From Winogradskya consettensis (GTDB lineage Bacteria; Actinomycetota; Actinomycetes; Mycobacteriales; Micromonosporaceae): DNA of 64,000 nucleotides. The stretch's first letter is position 1, and each line of letters starts with the position of its first letter. The DNA lies in NCBI RefSeq assembly GCF_018332715.1, contig NZ_BOQP01000043.1:124001-188000 (forward strand), given 5' to 3'. A program made the translations under genes and the position numbers. Shown here piece by piece: positions 16,093 through 25,034 of the stretch. The notes beneath the pieces were generated by a model. That model did no database searches. It worked only from the letters and a program-made list of their open reading frames with translations, and was not told where the DNA came from.

Positions 16093-17343
16093 ATGTCGAA
16101 GACCGAGACCACTCAGCCGACAGCTGCCCGGAGCCGCCGTACCGCCCTGATCGGGGCAATTTTCCTGATGGCCACCAGCGCCATCGGCCCCGGTTTCATC
16201 ACCCAGACCACCACGTTCACCGCGAAGCTGGGCGCGGCGTTCGCCTTCGGCATCCTGATGTCGATCCTCGTGGACTTCGTCGTCCAGATGAACATCTGGC
16301 GGATCATCTCGGTCAGCGGGAAACGGGCCCACGAGATCGCCAACGCGGTGGTCCCGGGCGCCGGCTACCTGCTGGCCGCGCTGGTCATCATCGGCGGCCT
16401 GGTCTTCAACATCGGTAACGTCGCCGGCTCGGGGCTCGGCCTCAACGCCGCGCTCGGGCTCAACCCCAAGCTCGGCGGGCTGATCAGCGCGGTCCTCGCC
16501 ATCTCGATCTTCGTCATCAAACGGGCCGGGCTGGCGATGGACCGGCTGCTGATCGTGCTCGGCCTGCTGATGATCGCGCTCACGCTCTACGTCGCGATCG
16601 TGTCGGGGCCGCCGGTCGGTGACGCGCTCACCCAGACGGTCCTGCCCGACGACATCGACTTCGCCGCGATCACCACGATCATCGGCGGCACGGTCGGCGG
16701 CTACATCACCTACTCCGGCGCACACCGGCTGCTCGACAGCGGCACCACGGGTCCTGAGCACATCCGCGAGGTCACCCGGGGCGCGCTGACCGGCATCGCG
16801 GTCACCGGGTTGATGCGGTATCTGCTCTTCCTCGCCATCCTGGGCGTGGTCGCGGGCGGCGTCGTGCTCGACACCAGCGGCAACTCCACGGCGCAGGCGT
16901 TCGAGTCTGCGGCGGGTGAGTTCGGGATGCGGGCGTTCGGGGTGGTGCTCTGGGCCGCTGCGATCACGTCGGTCATCGGGGCCGCGTACACCTCGGTCTC
17001 ATTCTTGCTGTGTTTCTGGCCTCGCTTCGCTCGGCGGGCCGTTCGCTCAGAGGATCGGTTCATGTCCTGGGCAACCGTTGGGTTTATCGCCTTGTCTACG
17101 GTCATCTATCTGCTGATCGGGACCGCGCCGTCGGCTCTGCTGGTCTTCGCGGGGGGCTTCAACGGCCTCATCCTGCCGATCGGGTTCACCATCTTGCTGT
17201 ACGCCGCCTGGCGCAGGCGGGAGCTGCTGCGGGGGTACAAGTATCCGGTGTGGTTGCTGGTGCTGGGTGGGGTCGTGGCGGCGTTGACCTGGTATATGGG
17301 CGTTGTTTCGGCGCGGACGATCTTCGACTATCTGGCGGGGTGA
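16093..17343 (+). CDS. NRAMP-related membrane transporter of the 5-oxoprolinase operon (YcsG-like)
   Basis: A 416-residue protein with about eleven hydrophobic helices, related to the NRAMP superfamily and to B. subtilis YcsG, which sits in an equivalent ycsF-kipI-kipA cluster. The first helix has [11 protein letters not shown], but the metal-binding DPGN motif of true NRAMP metal importers is missing, so the substrate is probably not a divalent metal. Uptake of 5-oxoproline or a related compound is the natural inference from context. AGGAG sits 5 bp before ATG. pxpA follows after 4 bp. Confidence 0.8.
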   Translation: MSKTETTQPTAARSRRTALIGAIFLMATSAIGPGFITQTTTFTAKLGAAFAFGILMSILVDFVVQMNIWRIISVSGKRAHEIANAVVPGAGYLLAALVIIGGLVFNIGNVAGSGLGLNAALGLNPKLGGLISAVLAISIFVIKRAGLAMDRLLIVLGLLMIALTLYVAIVSGPPVGDALTQTVLPDDIDFAAITTIIGGTVGGYITYSGAHRLLDSGTTGPEHIREVTRGALTGIAVTGLMRYLLFLAILGVVAGGVVLDTSGNSTAQAFESAAGEFGMRAFGVVLWAAAITSVIGAAYTSVSFLLCFWPRFARRAVRSEDRFMSWATVGFIALSTVIYLLIGTAPSALLVFAGGFNGLILPIGFTILLYAAWRRRELLRGYKYPVWLLVLGGVVAALTWYMGVVSARTIFDYLAG

Positions 17344-17347
17344 CGGG

Positions 17348-18109
17348 GTGGATCTCAACAGTGATCTGGGTGAGGGGTTCGGGGCCTGGACGCTCGGGGA
17401 CGACGAAGCGATGCTCGACGTCGTCAGTAGTGCCAACGTCGCCTGTGGATTTCATGCCGGTGATCCGCGGAGTCTGCTGGCCACCTGTGAACGGGCGGTC
17501 GAGCGGGGTGTGGTGATCGGTGCTCAGGTCGGGTACCGGGACCTGGCCGGGTTCGGGCGGCGGTTCATCGACTACGAGACCGATGACCTCGTCGCCGATC
17601 TGATCTATCAGCTCGGGGCGCTCGACGGGCTGGCCCGGGCGGCCGGTGACCGGGTGCTCTACGTCAAGCCGCACGGCGCGCTCTACAACACGATCGTGCA
17701 CCATGAGCAGCAGGCGGCGGCCGTCGTCGACGCTGTCCGGCGCTACGACCCGGATCTGCCGGTGCTCGGGCTGCCCGGCTCGGTGTTCCTGGAGCTGGCC
17801 GAGGACGCGGGACTGCGCACCGTGCGTGAGGCGTTCGCCGACCGGGGTTACCACGCGGACGGCACGCTCGTCCCGCGGCGGCTGCCCGGGGCGCTGCTGC
17901 ACGACCCCGACGAGGTCGCCGAGCGGATGCTGAGGCTGGTCACCGAGCACACCCTGGTGGCCGTCGACGGGTCCGTCATCAAGATCGAGGCGGACTCGCT
18001 CTGTGTGCACGGCGACTCGCCCGGGGCAGTGGCCATGGCGCGCGCTGTCGCTGAGAAATTGGCTGCTTCGGGCGTATCTATCAATGCTTTTGCGGGAAGC
18101 GGACAGTGA
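17348..18109 (+). CDS. pxpA: 5-oxoprolinase subunit PxpA (LamB/YcsF family)
   Basis: PxpA with PxpBC hydrolyses 5-oxoproline (pyroglutamate) to glutamate using ATP, removing a spontaneous damage product of glutamine and glutamate. The 253-residue protein has the LamB/YcsF signatures [11 protein letters not shown] at the N-terminus, [11 protein letters not shown] and [12 protein letters not shown] at 17348 lies directly before the conserved DLNSD motif. The stop overlaps the GTG of pxpB (GTGA). Confidence 0.95.
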   Translation: MDLNSDLGEGFGAWTLGDDEAMLDVVSSANVACGFHAGDPRSLLATCERAVERGVVIGAQVGYRDLAGFGRRFIDYETDDLVADLIYQLGALDGLARAAGDRVLYVKPHGALYNTIVHHEQQAAAVVDAVRRYDPDLPVLGLPGSVFLELAEDAGLRTVREAFADRGYHADGTLVPRRLPGALLHDPDEVAERMLRLVTEHTLVAVDGSVIKIEADSLCVHGDSPGAVAMARAVAEKLAASGVSINAFAGSGQ

Positions 18110-18717
18110 CCAGATTTCTCAGCTGTGGGCGGGAGGCCTTGCTTGTCGAGGTTGATGATCTCGACGCGGCGCTCGGGTTGTACGCGGCGTTGCGCGAGGC
18201 GCGGCTGCCGGGGGTGATCGATCTCGTCCCGGCGGCCCGGACCGTGCTCATCCGGCTCGATCCCGCGATCACCTCACCCGCCGAGGTGCGGGAGGCGGCC
18301 TCGGCGCTGCCACTCAGAGGACCAAGCCGCGGGTACGCGGGAAGTGTCGAGATCCCCGTCACCTACAACGGCCCCGACCTGCCCGACGTGGCCGCCCACC
18401 TCGGTGTCACGCCCGCCGAGGTGATCAAGCTGCACACGTCCGCCCAATGGACAGTGGCATTCTCGGGCTTCGCACCCGGCTTCGGCTACCTCACCGGGCC
18501 GGATCTCGACGTGCCCCGGCGCGACTCGCCGCGGACCCGGATCCCGGCCGGCTCGGTGGGCCTCGCCGGGCGCTTCTCCGGCGTCTACCCGCACGACAGC
18601 CCGGGAGGCTGGCAGTTGATCGGCACCACGACCATCCGCATGTGGGACCTCGACCGGCCGGAGCCGGCACTGCTCGTCCCGGGCGTGCAGGTGACCTTCA
18701 CGGCGGTGGAGTCGTGA
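18106..18717 (+). CDS. pxpB: 5-oxoprolinase subunit PxpB (KipI family)
   Basis: A 203-residue KipI/AHS1-type subunit, which forms the 5-oxoprolinase core with PxpC. Typical segments are [14 protein letters not shown] and [20 protein letters not shown], with [11 protein letters not shown] near the C-terminus. In B. subtilis the homologue KipI inhibits the sporulation kinase KinA, but the metabolic role is the ancestral one. GTG start within the pxpA stop; its own stop overlaps the start of pxpC. Confidence 0.95.
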   Translation: MTRFLSCGREALLVEVDDLDAALGLYAALREARLPGVIDLVPAARTVLIRLDPAITSPAEVREAASALPLRGPSRGYAGSVEIPVTYNGPDLPDVAAHLGVTPAEVIKLHTSAQWTVAFSGFAPGFGYLTGPDLDVPRRDSPRTRIPAGSVGLAGRFSGVYPHDSPGGWQLIGTTTIRMWDLDRPEPALLVPGVQVTFTAVES

Positions 18718-19574
18718 GCATGCGGATCGTGCGGACCGGGCCGCTGACGGTAATCAAGGACGAGGGGCGGTTCGGGCACACCCATCTGGGGGTGGCGCCT
18801 TCCGGGGCTGTCGACCGGGGGGCGTACGCACGGGCGAATGCGCTGGTCAGTAACCCGCCGGGGGCCGCGGTGCTGGAGTGCACGCTCGGTGGGCTGCGGG
18901 TGAGCTTCGATTCGCCCGCGATGATCGTCCTGACCGGGACGGACGCGGTGCTCACCGTGGACGGCGTCAGGGCCTCGCCGGAGGAGATCGTGTCTGTCGC
19001 CGCCGGGGCGGTCGTCTCGGTCGGCATGCCCAAGCGGGGGCTGCGAAGCTACCTCGCCGTGCGGGGTGGCTTCGACGTGCCGCCCGTGCTGGGGTCACGG
19101 TCGACGGATCGGCTCGCCGGAATCGGGTTCGCGGTGAGCGTCGACGCTGTCCTACCCATCGGCTCACCGGGTTCTGATCACGAGCCGGACACCGCCTCGC
19201 TCGACTCCTCGTTGTCGCGGCTTTCCGAGGGGCCGCTCGAGGTTGATCTCGGGCCGCGGGATGACTGGTTCACGGCCGAGGCGATCGAGGCGTTCCTGAG
19301 CAGCGAGTTCGTGATCACCCCGGCGAGCGACTCGGTCGGCCTGCGTCTCGACGGTCCCGCCCTGACCCGCGCGATCACCGACGAGCTGCCCAGCGAAGGC
19401 GTCGTACGCGGCTCGGTGCAGGTCCCGCCGGACGGCAGACCGATCATCTTCCAGGCGGACCACCCGGTGACCGGCGGCTACCCGGTCATCGCCGTACTCA
19501 CCCCGGAATCCGCCGACCGCGCTGCCCAGGCCCGGCCCGGCGCCCGCGTCCGATTCGTCCGCGCTCCCGCCTGA
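18714..19574 (+). CDS. pxpC: 5-oxoprolinase subunit PxpC (KipA family)
   Basis: A 286-residue KipA/AHS2-type subunit, with GPLTVIKDEGRFGHTHLGV at the N-terminus, APSGAVDRGAY, and the C-terminal FQADHPVTGGYPVIAVL typical of carboxylase-like AHS2 domains. GTG at 18714 overlaps the pxpB stop. The ATG two codons later (18720) would give the usual MRIVRTGPL start, so either is possible. It is the last catalytic gene of the operon. Confidence 0.94.
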   Translation: MSMRIVRTGPLTVIKDEGRFGHTHLGVAPSGAVDRGAYARANALVSNPPGAAVLECTLGGLRVSFDSPAMIVLTGTDAVLTVDGVRASPEEIVSVAAGAVVSVGMPKRGLRSYLAVRGGFDVPPVLGSRSTDRLAGIGFAVSVDAVLPIGSPGSDHEPDTASLDSSLSRLSEGPLEVDLGPRDDWFTAEAIEAFLSSEFVITPASDSVGLRLDGPALTRAITDELPSEGVVRGSVQVPPDGRPIIFQADHPVTGGYPVIAVLTPESADRAAQARPGARVRFVRAPA

Positions 19575-19608
19575 CCCGCCCGCGGGCCGGACTGGTTGAC
19601 TGGGGTGC

Positions 19609-20250
19609 GTGACGACCGTGGAGAAGCCGGGGTCCGCCGCACGGGCCGTGGAGCAGCTGCGCAACGCGATGATCAACGGCGAGCTGGCGCCCGGCACGCG
19701 GCTCTCGGAGACCTCGCTGACCGGCCCCCTGAAGGTTTCCCGCAACACACTCCGCGAGGCCTTCTCCACGCTGATCGAGGAGGGGCTGCTAGTCCGGCAG
19801 CCGCATCGCGGGGTGTTCGTGGCGTCGCTGAGCCCGGCGCAGATCGCGGACATCTATCGCGTACGGGTGCTGCTGGAATGTTCTGCCCTCAGCCAGGCAC
19901 CCACCGACCCGCCGCGGGCAGCGGGCCTGCGCACCGCGGTCGACGACGCAGGCCGGGCGGCATCCGCGGGTGACTGGCGCGCCGTGGGCACGGCCAACAT
20001 GCACTTCCACGAGCAGATCGTCGCGCTGGCCGGCAGCCCCCGCCTCGACTCCTGGATGCGCCAGCTGACCGCCGAGCTACGGCTCGCCTTCGTCGCCGCA
20101 CCGGACCCGGAAGCGCTCCACCGCCCGTTCGTCGCAATGAACGACGCCATCACCAGCACGTACGAGGCCGGCGACGCGAACCGGGCCGCCGACATGCTCC
20201 GCGACTACCTGCTGACCTCCGAACGCGTTGTCCTCGGGAACCTTCCCTAG
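19609..20250 (+). CDS. GntR-family (FCD) transcriptional regulator
   Basis: A 213-residue regulator. The N-terminal winged helix (about residues 8-72) includes GTRLSETSLTGPLKVSRNTLREAFSTL with the usual Arg-rich recognition helix. The C-terminal FCD ligand domain is all-helical with the metal-ligand pattern FHEQIVAL. It follows pxpC by 34 bp on the same strand, so it most likely senses 5-oxoproline or a related acid and acts on the inverted repeat at 16004-16040. GTG start. Confidence 0.88.
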   Translation: MTTVEKPGSAARAVEQLRNAMINGELAPGTRLSETSLTGPLKVSRNTLREAFSTLIEEGLLVRQPHRGVFVASLSPAQIADIYRVRVLLECSALSQAPTDPPRAAGLRTAVDDAGRAASAGDWRAVGTANMHFHEQIVALAGSPRLDSWMRQLTAELRLAFVAAPDPEALHRPFVAMNDAITSTYEAGDANRAADMLRDYLLTSERVVLGNLP

Positions 20251-20261
20251 GTGTCCTGTCC

Positions 20262-20652
20262 CGTGAGGCTGGGAACGCGGGCGGCGGGTGCGGTGGGTCA
20301 GCTTCGCGAGTTGGTAGCGGGTCAGGACGCGGTGGACGGTGGCAGGGGGGTCAACCCGAGCAGGGACGCAATGCGTGCGGGACCGCGATGGGCCGGCCGT
20401 CACCGCACCGACGGCGAAGCAGGTATGACCGATCCATCCTCGCGCCCACTGCACAGCCCGGCCCGGACTCCGACCCGCCCCGAACACCGGATCGTCAAGG
20501 TCCGGGTCCTGCGCCGGGTGAGGTAGCTGCGCTGTGGTGACCGATACCTGGAAACGATCCGCGGCCCGGTGTAACGGCCGGCCCCGCTCGACGGCACCCC
20601 TGAGCCGGCCGCAGCCCGCCGGTATCGGACACGGGACATTACGGTGGGTCAT
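20262..20652 (-). pseudogene. IS481-type transposase remnant with an inverted internal segment
   Basis: On the minus strand the remnant starts MTHRNVP at 20652 and continues to the helix-turn-helix RAADRFQVSVTTAQ (to about 20527). Farther on come GPARIASLLGLTP (about 20395-20350) and, after a frame change, ATVHRVLTRYQLAKLTH. These are N-terminal landmarks of IS481-family transposases. The piece that belongs between them, GEAGMTDPSSRP followed by RTPTRPEHRIVKVRVLRR, lies in the opposite orientation (plus strand, 20398-20520). The DDE catalytic domain is gone. The copy is dead and has suffered a small inversion and at least one indel. Confidence 0.75.
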
Positions 20653-21092
20653 GAGGGCGCCCGGGCAGGTCGGTGGGACGTCGCAATCCACATCGAGCCC
20701 GAGGGCCTCACCTCGTTCCGTGCCAACCCGCAAGATCATCCGTGTGGAGTGCGCTGTCACCAATGTCCGTCGGCAGTTCACTGATGGCACGAAGTTGCGC
20801 GGAAACCCGCGATGGCGAAACCTTCTGCGGCGTTGGTTGTCAAGCGTGGGCCGATCACGTCTGGCCAGAGAACATACGGTTCTGTGCTCAGAAACGATTG
20901 CCCAGACCTGACCAACAACACCGCATGAAATTGCGGCATCCCGGCACCCAGCGCAACATCTAGCCCAGCCACCCAGCCACCCAGTTGCCCCAGCGGCCCA
21001 GCGGCCCAGCCGCCCAGCCGCCGCCGGTGTCCCGGAGGTCGGTATGGGTGACCTCGGCCGGAGCGCACGCCGGTGGTGGTGAGGTGGCCTTG
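20653..21092. other. Gene-free stretch beside the IS481 remnant with a low-complexity CCCAGC run
   Basis: No credible gene is seen here. At about 20960-21020 there is a low-complexity run of CCCAGC(C/G)-type units (CAGCCACC, CAGCGGCC, CAGCCGCC) of 7 to 10 bp each. The rest has mixed composition, lower in G+C than the neighbouring genes, and is probably decayed mobile DNA. Confidence 0.4.
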
Positions 21093-21821
21093 TCAGACCG
21101 GGAGCAGGTCGCGCAGGCCGAACCCGTCGTCGACGATGGCGTCCGGTTCGGGGTGGTCGGCGGGGATCTCCTTGGCGGTGCGGGGTGAGCGGAAGAGGAT
21201 GGCGGCGCCCGCTCCCGCGCGGCGGGCGCAGGCGATGTCGCGGCGGTAGCTGTCGCCGACGTACCAGCAGGCTTCGGTCGGGACGGAGAGAGTGCGGACC
21301 GCGTGCCAGATCATCTCGGGGTTGGGTTTGCGGACGCCGGCCTCGTCGCTGTAGATCTGCGTGGTGAAGAGGCTGCCGACGCCGGCGTTGGCGAGGAAGT
21401 CGCGGTGGGCGGCGCCGCAGAGGGTGTTGCTCACGACCGCCAGGGGCAGGCCGATCGCCCGGGCCGCGTGTAACGCCTCGGGGATGCCGGGGCGCAGCGC
21501 CCACGTCGAGCGCCAGGTCCAGTCGTAGCTCAGCCGGGTGGCGTTGAGCCGGACGGCTTCCTGCGCGGCGAGCGGCCATGACGGTGTGACGAAGCGGGAC
21601 CAGACCTCCTCATGGCCGAGCTCTGCCGGCTCGTCGAGGTCGCGCCAGGCAGCGTACGCGTCGGAGCCCGCCGTCAGCGCCCGGCTGATCTCACCCGGGG
21701 TGAGCCTGCCCTCGGTCAGGTTGTAGAGCCGCAGCACCAGCTCCGGCGGGGCGGCACCCGGTGACGGCGAGTCGGCCAGCACCCCACCGAAGTCGAGCAG
21801 CAACGCGGCGGGCGTGATCAC
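21093..21821 (-). CDS. HAD-superfamily hydrolase
   Basis: A 242-residue haloacid-dehalogenase-type phosphatase. Motif I is LLLDFGGVLAD (nucleophile Asp10), motif II is the Ser in LAVVSNT, motif III is the Lys in GVRKPNPE, and motif IV is WYVGDSYRRD. The cap is inserted after motif I (subfamily I), as in phosphoglycolate-phosphatase-like and YihX-like enzymes. Its start overlaps the stop of the sugar kinase (ATGA), so a role on a sugar phosphate is plausible. Confidence 0.88.
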   Translation of the reverse strand: MITPAALLLDFGGVLADSPSPGAAPPELVLRLYNLTEGRLTPGEISRALTAGSDAYAAWRDLDEPAELGHEEVWSRFVTPSWPLAAQEAVRLNATRLSYDWTWRSTWALRPGIPEALHAARAIGLPLAVVSNTLCGAAHRDFLANAGVGSLFTTQIYSDEAGVRKPNPEMIWHAVRTLSVPTEACWYVGDSYRRDIACARRAGAGAAILFRSPRTAKEIPADHPEPDAIVDDGFGLRDLLPV

Positions 21822-22570
21822 TTGGCGTTGAGGGTCCAGGCCCGGACGCCGCCGACGATGCCGGCGGTGTTCGGGACGACCACGACGTCGTCACCCATCC
21901 GGGCGAGCTGGGCCGGGGTGATCAGCCGGGAGTTGCCGCCGCCGAGATACACGCGGTCCCAGAGGAAGACCGGGCGCAGTCCCTCGATCACGTTGCGGAC
22001 CCGGCGGGACCAGAGCGCGTCACCCAGCCGGCGCCGCTCGTGCTCGCCGATGTAGGTGTCGTAGCTCATCCCCCAGCGGACCGGCGCCTGCGACATCTCC
22101 AGGTGCGGTGCCAGCTGACCGCCGTCGAACAACGCGCAGCCCAGGCCCGTGCCCAGCGTCAGGACCAGCTCGCAGCCGGTGCCGGCGACCACCCCGGCGC
22201 CGTGCACCTCGGCGTCGTTGAGGACCAGGGTGGGCAGGCCGAAAGCCTCGGCCAGGGCGGTGCGCGCGTCGAAGCCGAACCACGCTTCCTGCAGGTCAGG
22301 ATCGATTTTGGTACGCGGCCCGCTGCGCGTGATGTAGTGCGGGGTCGCCACCACCACCCCGTGCCGCAGCATCCCCGGCATGCCCACGGTCACCCGGTCG
22401 GCAGTGGGGAGCTGCTCCCCGAGCGCGAGGAGCGTCTTGACAAAAAGATCGGGATGCAACGGGTACGGCGTAGGCACGCGTAGCGGCTGCGCGCGCATCG
22501 TGCCGGCGTCATCCAGAACCGAGCCTTTGATGCCGCCGCCACCGCAGTCGATCGTCAACGTGAAAGCCAC
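21818..22570 (-). CDS. ROK-family sugar kinase, polyphosphate-glucokinase-like
   Basis: A 250-residue kinase. The N-terminal phosphate loop is TIDCGGGGIKGSVLD, the catalytic Asp is in LVLNDAEVHG, GTGLGCALF follows, and the C-terminal NTAGIVGG resembles mycobacterial polyphosphate glucokinase, as does the RVPTPYPLHP segment. It probably phosphorylates glucose from polyphosphate or ATP. GTG at 22570 is chosen because it sits just before the phosphate loop; the upstream open frame overlaps the glycosylase gene and is not needed. The HAD gene is coupled downstream. Confidence 0.85.
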   Translation of the reverse strand: MAFTLTIDCGGGGIKGSVLDDAGTMRAQPLRVPTPYPLHPDLFVKTLLALGEQLPTADRVTVGMPGMLRHGVVVATPHYITRSGPRTKIDPDLQEAWFGFDARTALAEAFGLPTLVLNDAEVHGAGVVAGTGCELVLTLGTGLGCALFDGGQLAPHLEMSQAPVRWGMSYDTYIGEHERRRLGDALWSRRVRNVIEGLRPVFLWDRVYLGGGNSRLITPAQLARMGDDVVVVPNTAGIVGGVRAWTLNAK

Positions 22571-22592
22571 GCCTAGCAGTCTGCCTTTTTTC

Positions 22593-23507
22593 TCAGAAGC
22601 GGGCAAAGCTCCGGATGGGCATCCGCGGACCGAATTTAGGTGCCATGATGCCGCCGGCGGCGAGCAGCTCGCAGACCCGGCCACGATGCCCGGCGAACGG
22701 CGCCAGCAGCTCGAGCATCCGCGCGTCGGTGCCGCGGGCCTCCCCCGCCAGCGCCCACGCCACCGTGTTGGGGATGTGAAAATCGCCGACGCTGACGGCG
22801 TCCGCGTCGCCGTAGGCCGTGCGGACCGTCTCGGCCGCCGTCCAGGGGCCGATCCCGGGGATGGCGACGAGTCTGCGGGTCGCCTCGGCGCTGTCGGTGC
22901 AGCGTTCCAGCCGGGCCGCCTCGGCAGCGCAACGCAGCAGGGCCTGGGTGCGGCGCTGCTCGACGCCGAACGGGTGGAAGACCCAGTAGGCGGTGGCCGC
23001 GACCGCCGCGGGGTCCGGCGGGAGCAGCAGCCCGCCCGGGCCGGGTGCGGGCTCGCCGAAATGCTTGACCATGGCCCGGTAGGCGCGGTGCGCCTCGATG
23101 CCGGTGACCTTCTGCTCCAGCACCGCCCGGATCAGCCGGGGAAACACCTGGAACGTCGCCGGGAACCGCAGCCCGGAGAACGTGCGGGCCAGCCTGGCGA
23201 CCAGCGGATGGGCGGCGGCCAGCCCGGGGAAGTCACCCAGGTCGTCCCGGAGCCCGGCGATCGCGTCGGCGTGTTCGGCCAGCCAGTCGGCGCCGGGGCC
23301 GTGCGTGGTCGCGGTCAGCTCCGCGCCCGCTCTGCTGAGGTGCAGAGATCCAGGGCCCTGTGGGGTACGCGCGGAGAGCCGGAATTCGCCGTCGGCCAGC
23401 TTCCCGCAGGGGTCGTACGACACGACGAGCAGCGTTCGCAGGGTTCGGGTGAAGTGGTAGTGCTCCGGCGCTCTCAGCCGCCTGACCACCGTCTTCACCT
23501 GCGCCAC
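22593..23507 (-). CDS. DNA-3-methyladenine glycosylase family (AlkA-like, HhH-GPD)
   Basis: A 304-residue base-excision-repair glycosylase. Residues about 125-290 form the HhH-GPD domain. The hairpin-helix-hairpin is LVAIPGIGPWTAAETV and the catalytic Asp is in SVGDFHIPN. The upstream EQKVTGIEAHRAYRAMV helix is typical of the AlkA/3-methyladenine glycosylase II group. It removes alkylated purines from DNA. It starts two cotranscribed sugar-metabolism genes (22-bp gap), which seems unrelated to repair. Confidence 0.88.
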   Translation of the reverse strand: MAQVKTVVRRLRAPEHYHFTRTLRTLLVVSYDPCGKLADGEFRLSARTPQGPGSLHLSRAGAELTATTHGPGADWLAEHADAIAGLRDDLGDFPGLAAAHPLVARLARTFSGLRFPATFQVFPRLIRAVLEQKVTGIEAHRAYRAMVKHFGEPAPGPGGLLLPPDPAAVAATAYWVFHPFGVEQRRTQALLRCAAEAARLERCTDSAEATRRLVAIPGIGPWTAAETVRTAYGDADAVSVGDFHIPNTVAWALAGEARGTDARMLELLAPFAGHRGRVCELLAAGGIMAPKFGPRMPIRSFARF

Positions 23508-23530
23508 TATACGACCGGGACGCGGAAATG

Positions 23531-23568
23531 CCGATGGCCCTGACCGCGCTCCCGGTCAGGGCCATCGG
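23531..23568. terminator. Perfect 16-bp hairpin in a gene-free gap
   Basis: CCGATGGCCCTGACCG pairs perfectly with its reverse complement across a 6-nt loop. It sits 23 bp before the glycosylase start and about 250 bp beyond the stop of the secreted-protein gene, so it most likely stops read-through from that gene (a GC hairpin without a U-tract). The remaining 23569-23818 holds no gene that I can support. Confidence 0.6.
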
Positions 23569-23818
23569 GGTGGGTGGACACGGACACCCGAGTCGGTCCG
23601 CGCATCACCCAGTGTTGGAGCTGGAATCTCGATCCGAGCCGGTCCCGCGCCTCCTTTCGTCAGCCGTTTCCGCACTCGGATCGCCTGCCGCTGGTGCCGT
23701 CCTCAGGGGGATGGACGACGCCCGGTTCCCGATGGGGGGTCCCCGCCGGGGCTGCGCCATGTCAGAACTGGCGCGCCCCGAGGGGGTCGGTTACCCGGAT
23801 AGCGGAAGGGCTCCGTAC

Positions 23819-24916
23819 TCAGTTGTTGTTGTTCCCGCCGTCAGCGTTGTCGCCGCCGCCGTTGCCGCCGACCTGGACCCGGGCGGAGTCGAAGGCCGGG
23901 GTCTCGTTGGCGCGCTGCATCATCGGGATACGGTGCGAGCCGTCACCGGCCCACGAGGAGCACTGGAAGGTGCCCTCGGTCGGCAGGCCGGGAACCTGGA
24001 TGTTCACCACGTCGGGGGCGGCACCACCCTTGCTGTCCTCGGTGGCGACGAAGAACGCGGGCACGGGCTCCGGGTCCGGAGCCTCGTCGGTGCTGTCCAG
24101 CACGCGGCAGGCGGTGTGGAAGTGACCGCGGACGAGACCGTTCTGCAGCACCGACGACTCGACGTAGTAGCCACCCTGGCCGGCCGCGAGGAAGCGGTCA
24201 CGGATCAGGTTGCGGGTGCTCACCTTGATGGTGAACGCCTGACCGACGGCGACGTTGGTCGGAATCTCGGTGATCAGCAGCGACGGGTTGTTCGCGGCGA
24301 CGCCGACCTCACCGAACTCGGTGGAGACACAGCGGTTGCCGTCCTGGAAACCGGTGTGCGCGTCGAGGTTGCTCGTGTCGCAGCTGTTGGTCAGGATGCC
24401 GAGGCCGGCACCGGGCGGCGGGGTGGCCGGGGTGGTCGGGGCCGTGGTCGCGCCACCGCCGTTGTTGCCACCGCCGTTGTTGTTGCCGCCACCGTTGTTG
24501 CCGCCACCGGCTGCCGTGCTGCCGGAGGGGGCGGGGCTCGCAGCGCCGCCGTTGTTGCCGCCGTTGTTGCCGCCCGTGTTGCCGTTCATCCAGTCGCGGC
24601 AACGCTTGCGCAGCGTCTCGGTGGTGGGCACGTCGCCCGCACCATCGTCGGCGTGCTGGGTCACCTTGCCGTTTCCGGTGGTGTACGTGCCGGTCTTCGT
24701 CTCCGTCGACAGCTTCGACTTCTTCGGCGCCTGAATGTTGTTACAGGCGGCGAGAGCGCGCTGCTGGTTACGGCTCTTGGTGCTCGCGTCCGACACCTGC
24801 GTGACGGTGACGATGCTGCCGAAAGCAACCACGGTGGCAACGGCGGCGATGATCCGGCGCCGACCGGTGAACCATGCGGGGAACCTGGATTCGCTCCGGT
24901 AGTGCGACCTTCGCAT
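23819..24916 (-). CDS. Secreted or membrane-anchored Gly/Asn-rich protein of unknown function
   Basis: About 365 residues. An Arg-rich N-terminus is followed by one hydrophobic segment (RIIAAVATVVAFGSIVTVT), a signal anchor or uncleaved signal. A Cys-containing region follows, then a low-complexity linker (about residues 115-170) of GGNNGG repeats. A C-terminal domain with four Cys (SCDTS, RCVST, ACRVL, QCSSW) contains GHFHTACRVL and ends in another Gly/Asn-rich tail. The ATG at 24916 has GAAAGG 8 bp upstream and is preferred to the GTG three codons earlier. No known family is recognised. It is downstream of the DUF4142 gene on the same strand. Confidence 0.8.
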   Translation of the reverse strand: MRRSHYRSESRFPAWFTGRRRIIAAVATVVAFGSIVTVTQVSDASTKSRNQQRALAACNNIQAPKKSKLSTETKTGTYTTGNGKVTQHADDGAGDVPTTETLRKRCRDWMNGNTGGNNGGNNGGAASPAPSGSTAAGGGNNGGGNNNGGGNNGGGATTAPTTPATPPPGAGLGILTNSCDTSNLDAHTGFQDGNRCVSTEFGEVGVAANNPSLLITEIPTNVAVGQAFTIKVSTRNLIRDRFLAAGQGGYYVESSVLQNGLVRGHFHTACRVLDSTDEAPDPEPVPAFFVATEDSKGGAAPDVVNIQVPGLPTEGTFQCSSWAGDGSHRIPMMQRANETPAFDSARVQVGGNGGGDNADGGNNNN

Positions 24917-25034
24917 TGCTGACACCTTTCTGTGTCCACAGGTGGCGGACGGTGGAGCCGCCGGGGGTTATGCCTTTGACCAGGTCTGTGTTGACCGGAT
25001 CGGGAACTGCGACTTGCTCGTTGCTCCAGCTGCT

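Noticed and set aside
20077-21579. A 500-codon minus-strand frame across the IS481 remnant
   Set aside because: It joins antisense of gntR, pieces of the transposase remnant, a low-complexity run and antisense of the HAD gene. It is not one protein.
22571-22684. A 38-residue N-terminal extension of the ROK kinase
   Set aside because: It overlaps the end of the glycosylase gene and lacks conserved residues. GTG 22570 sits right before the phosphate loop.
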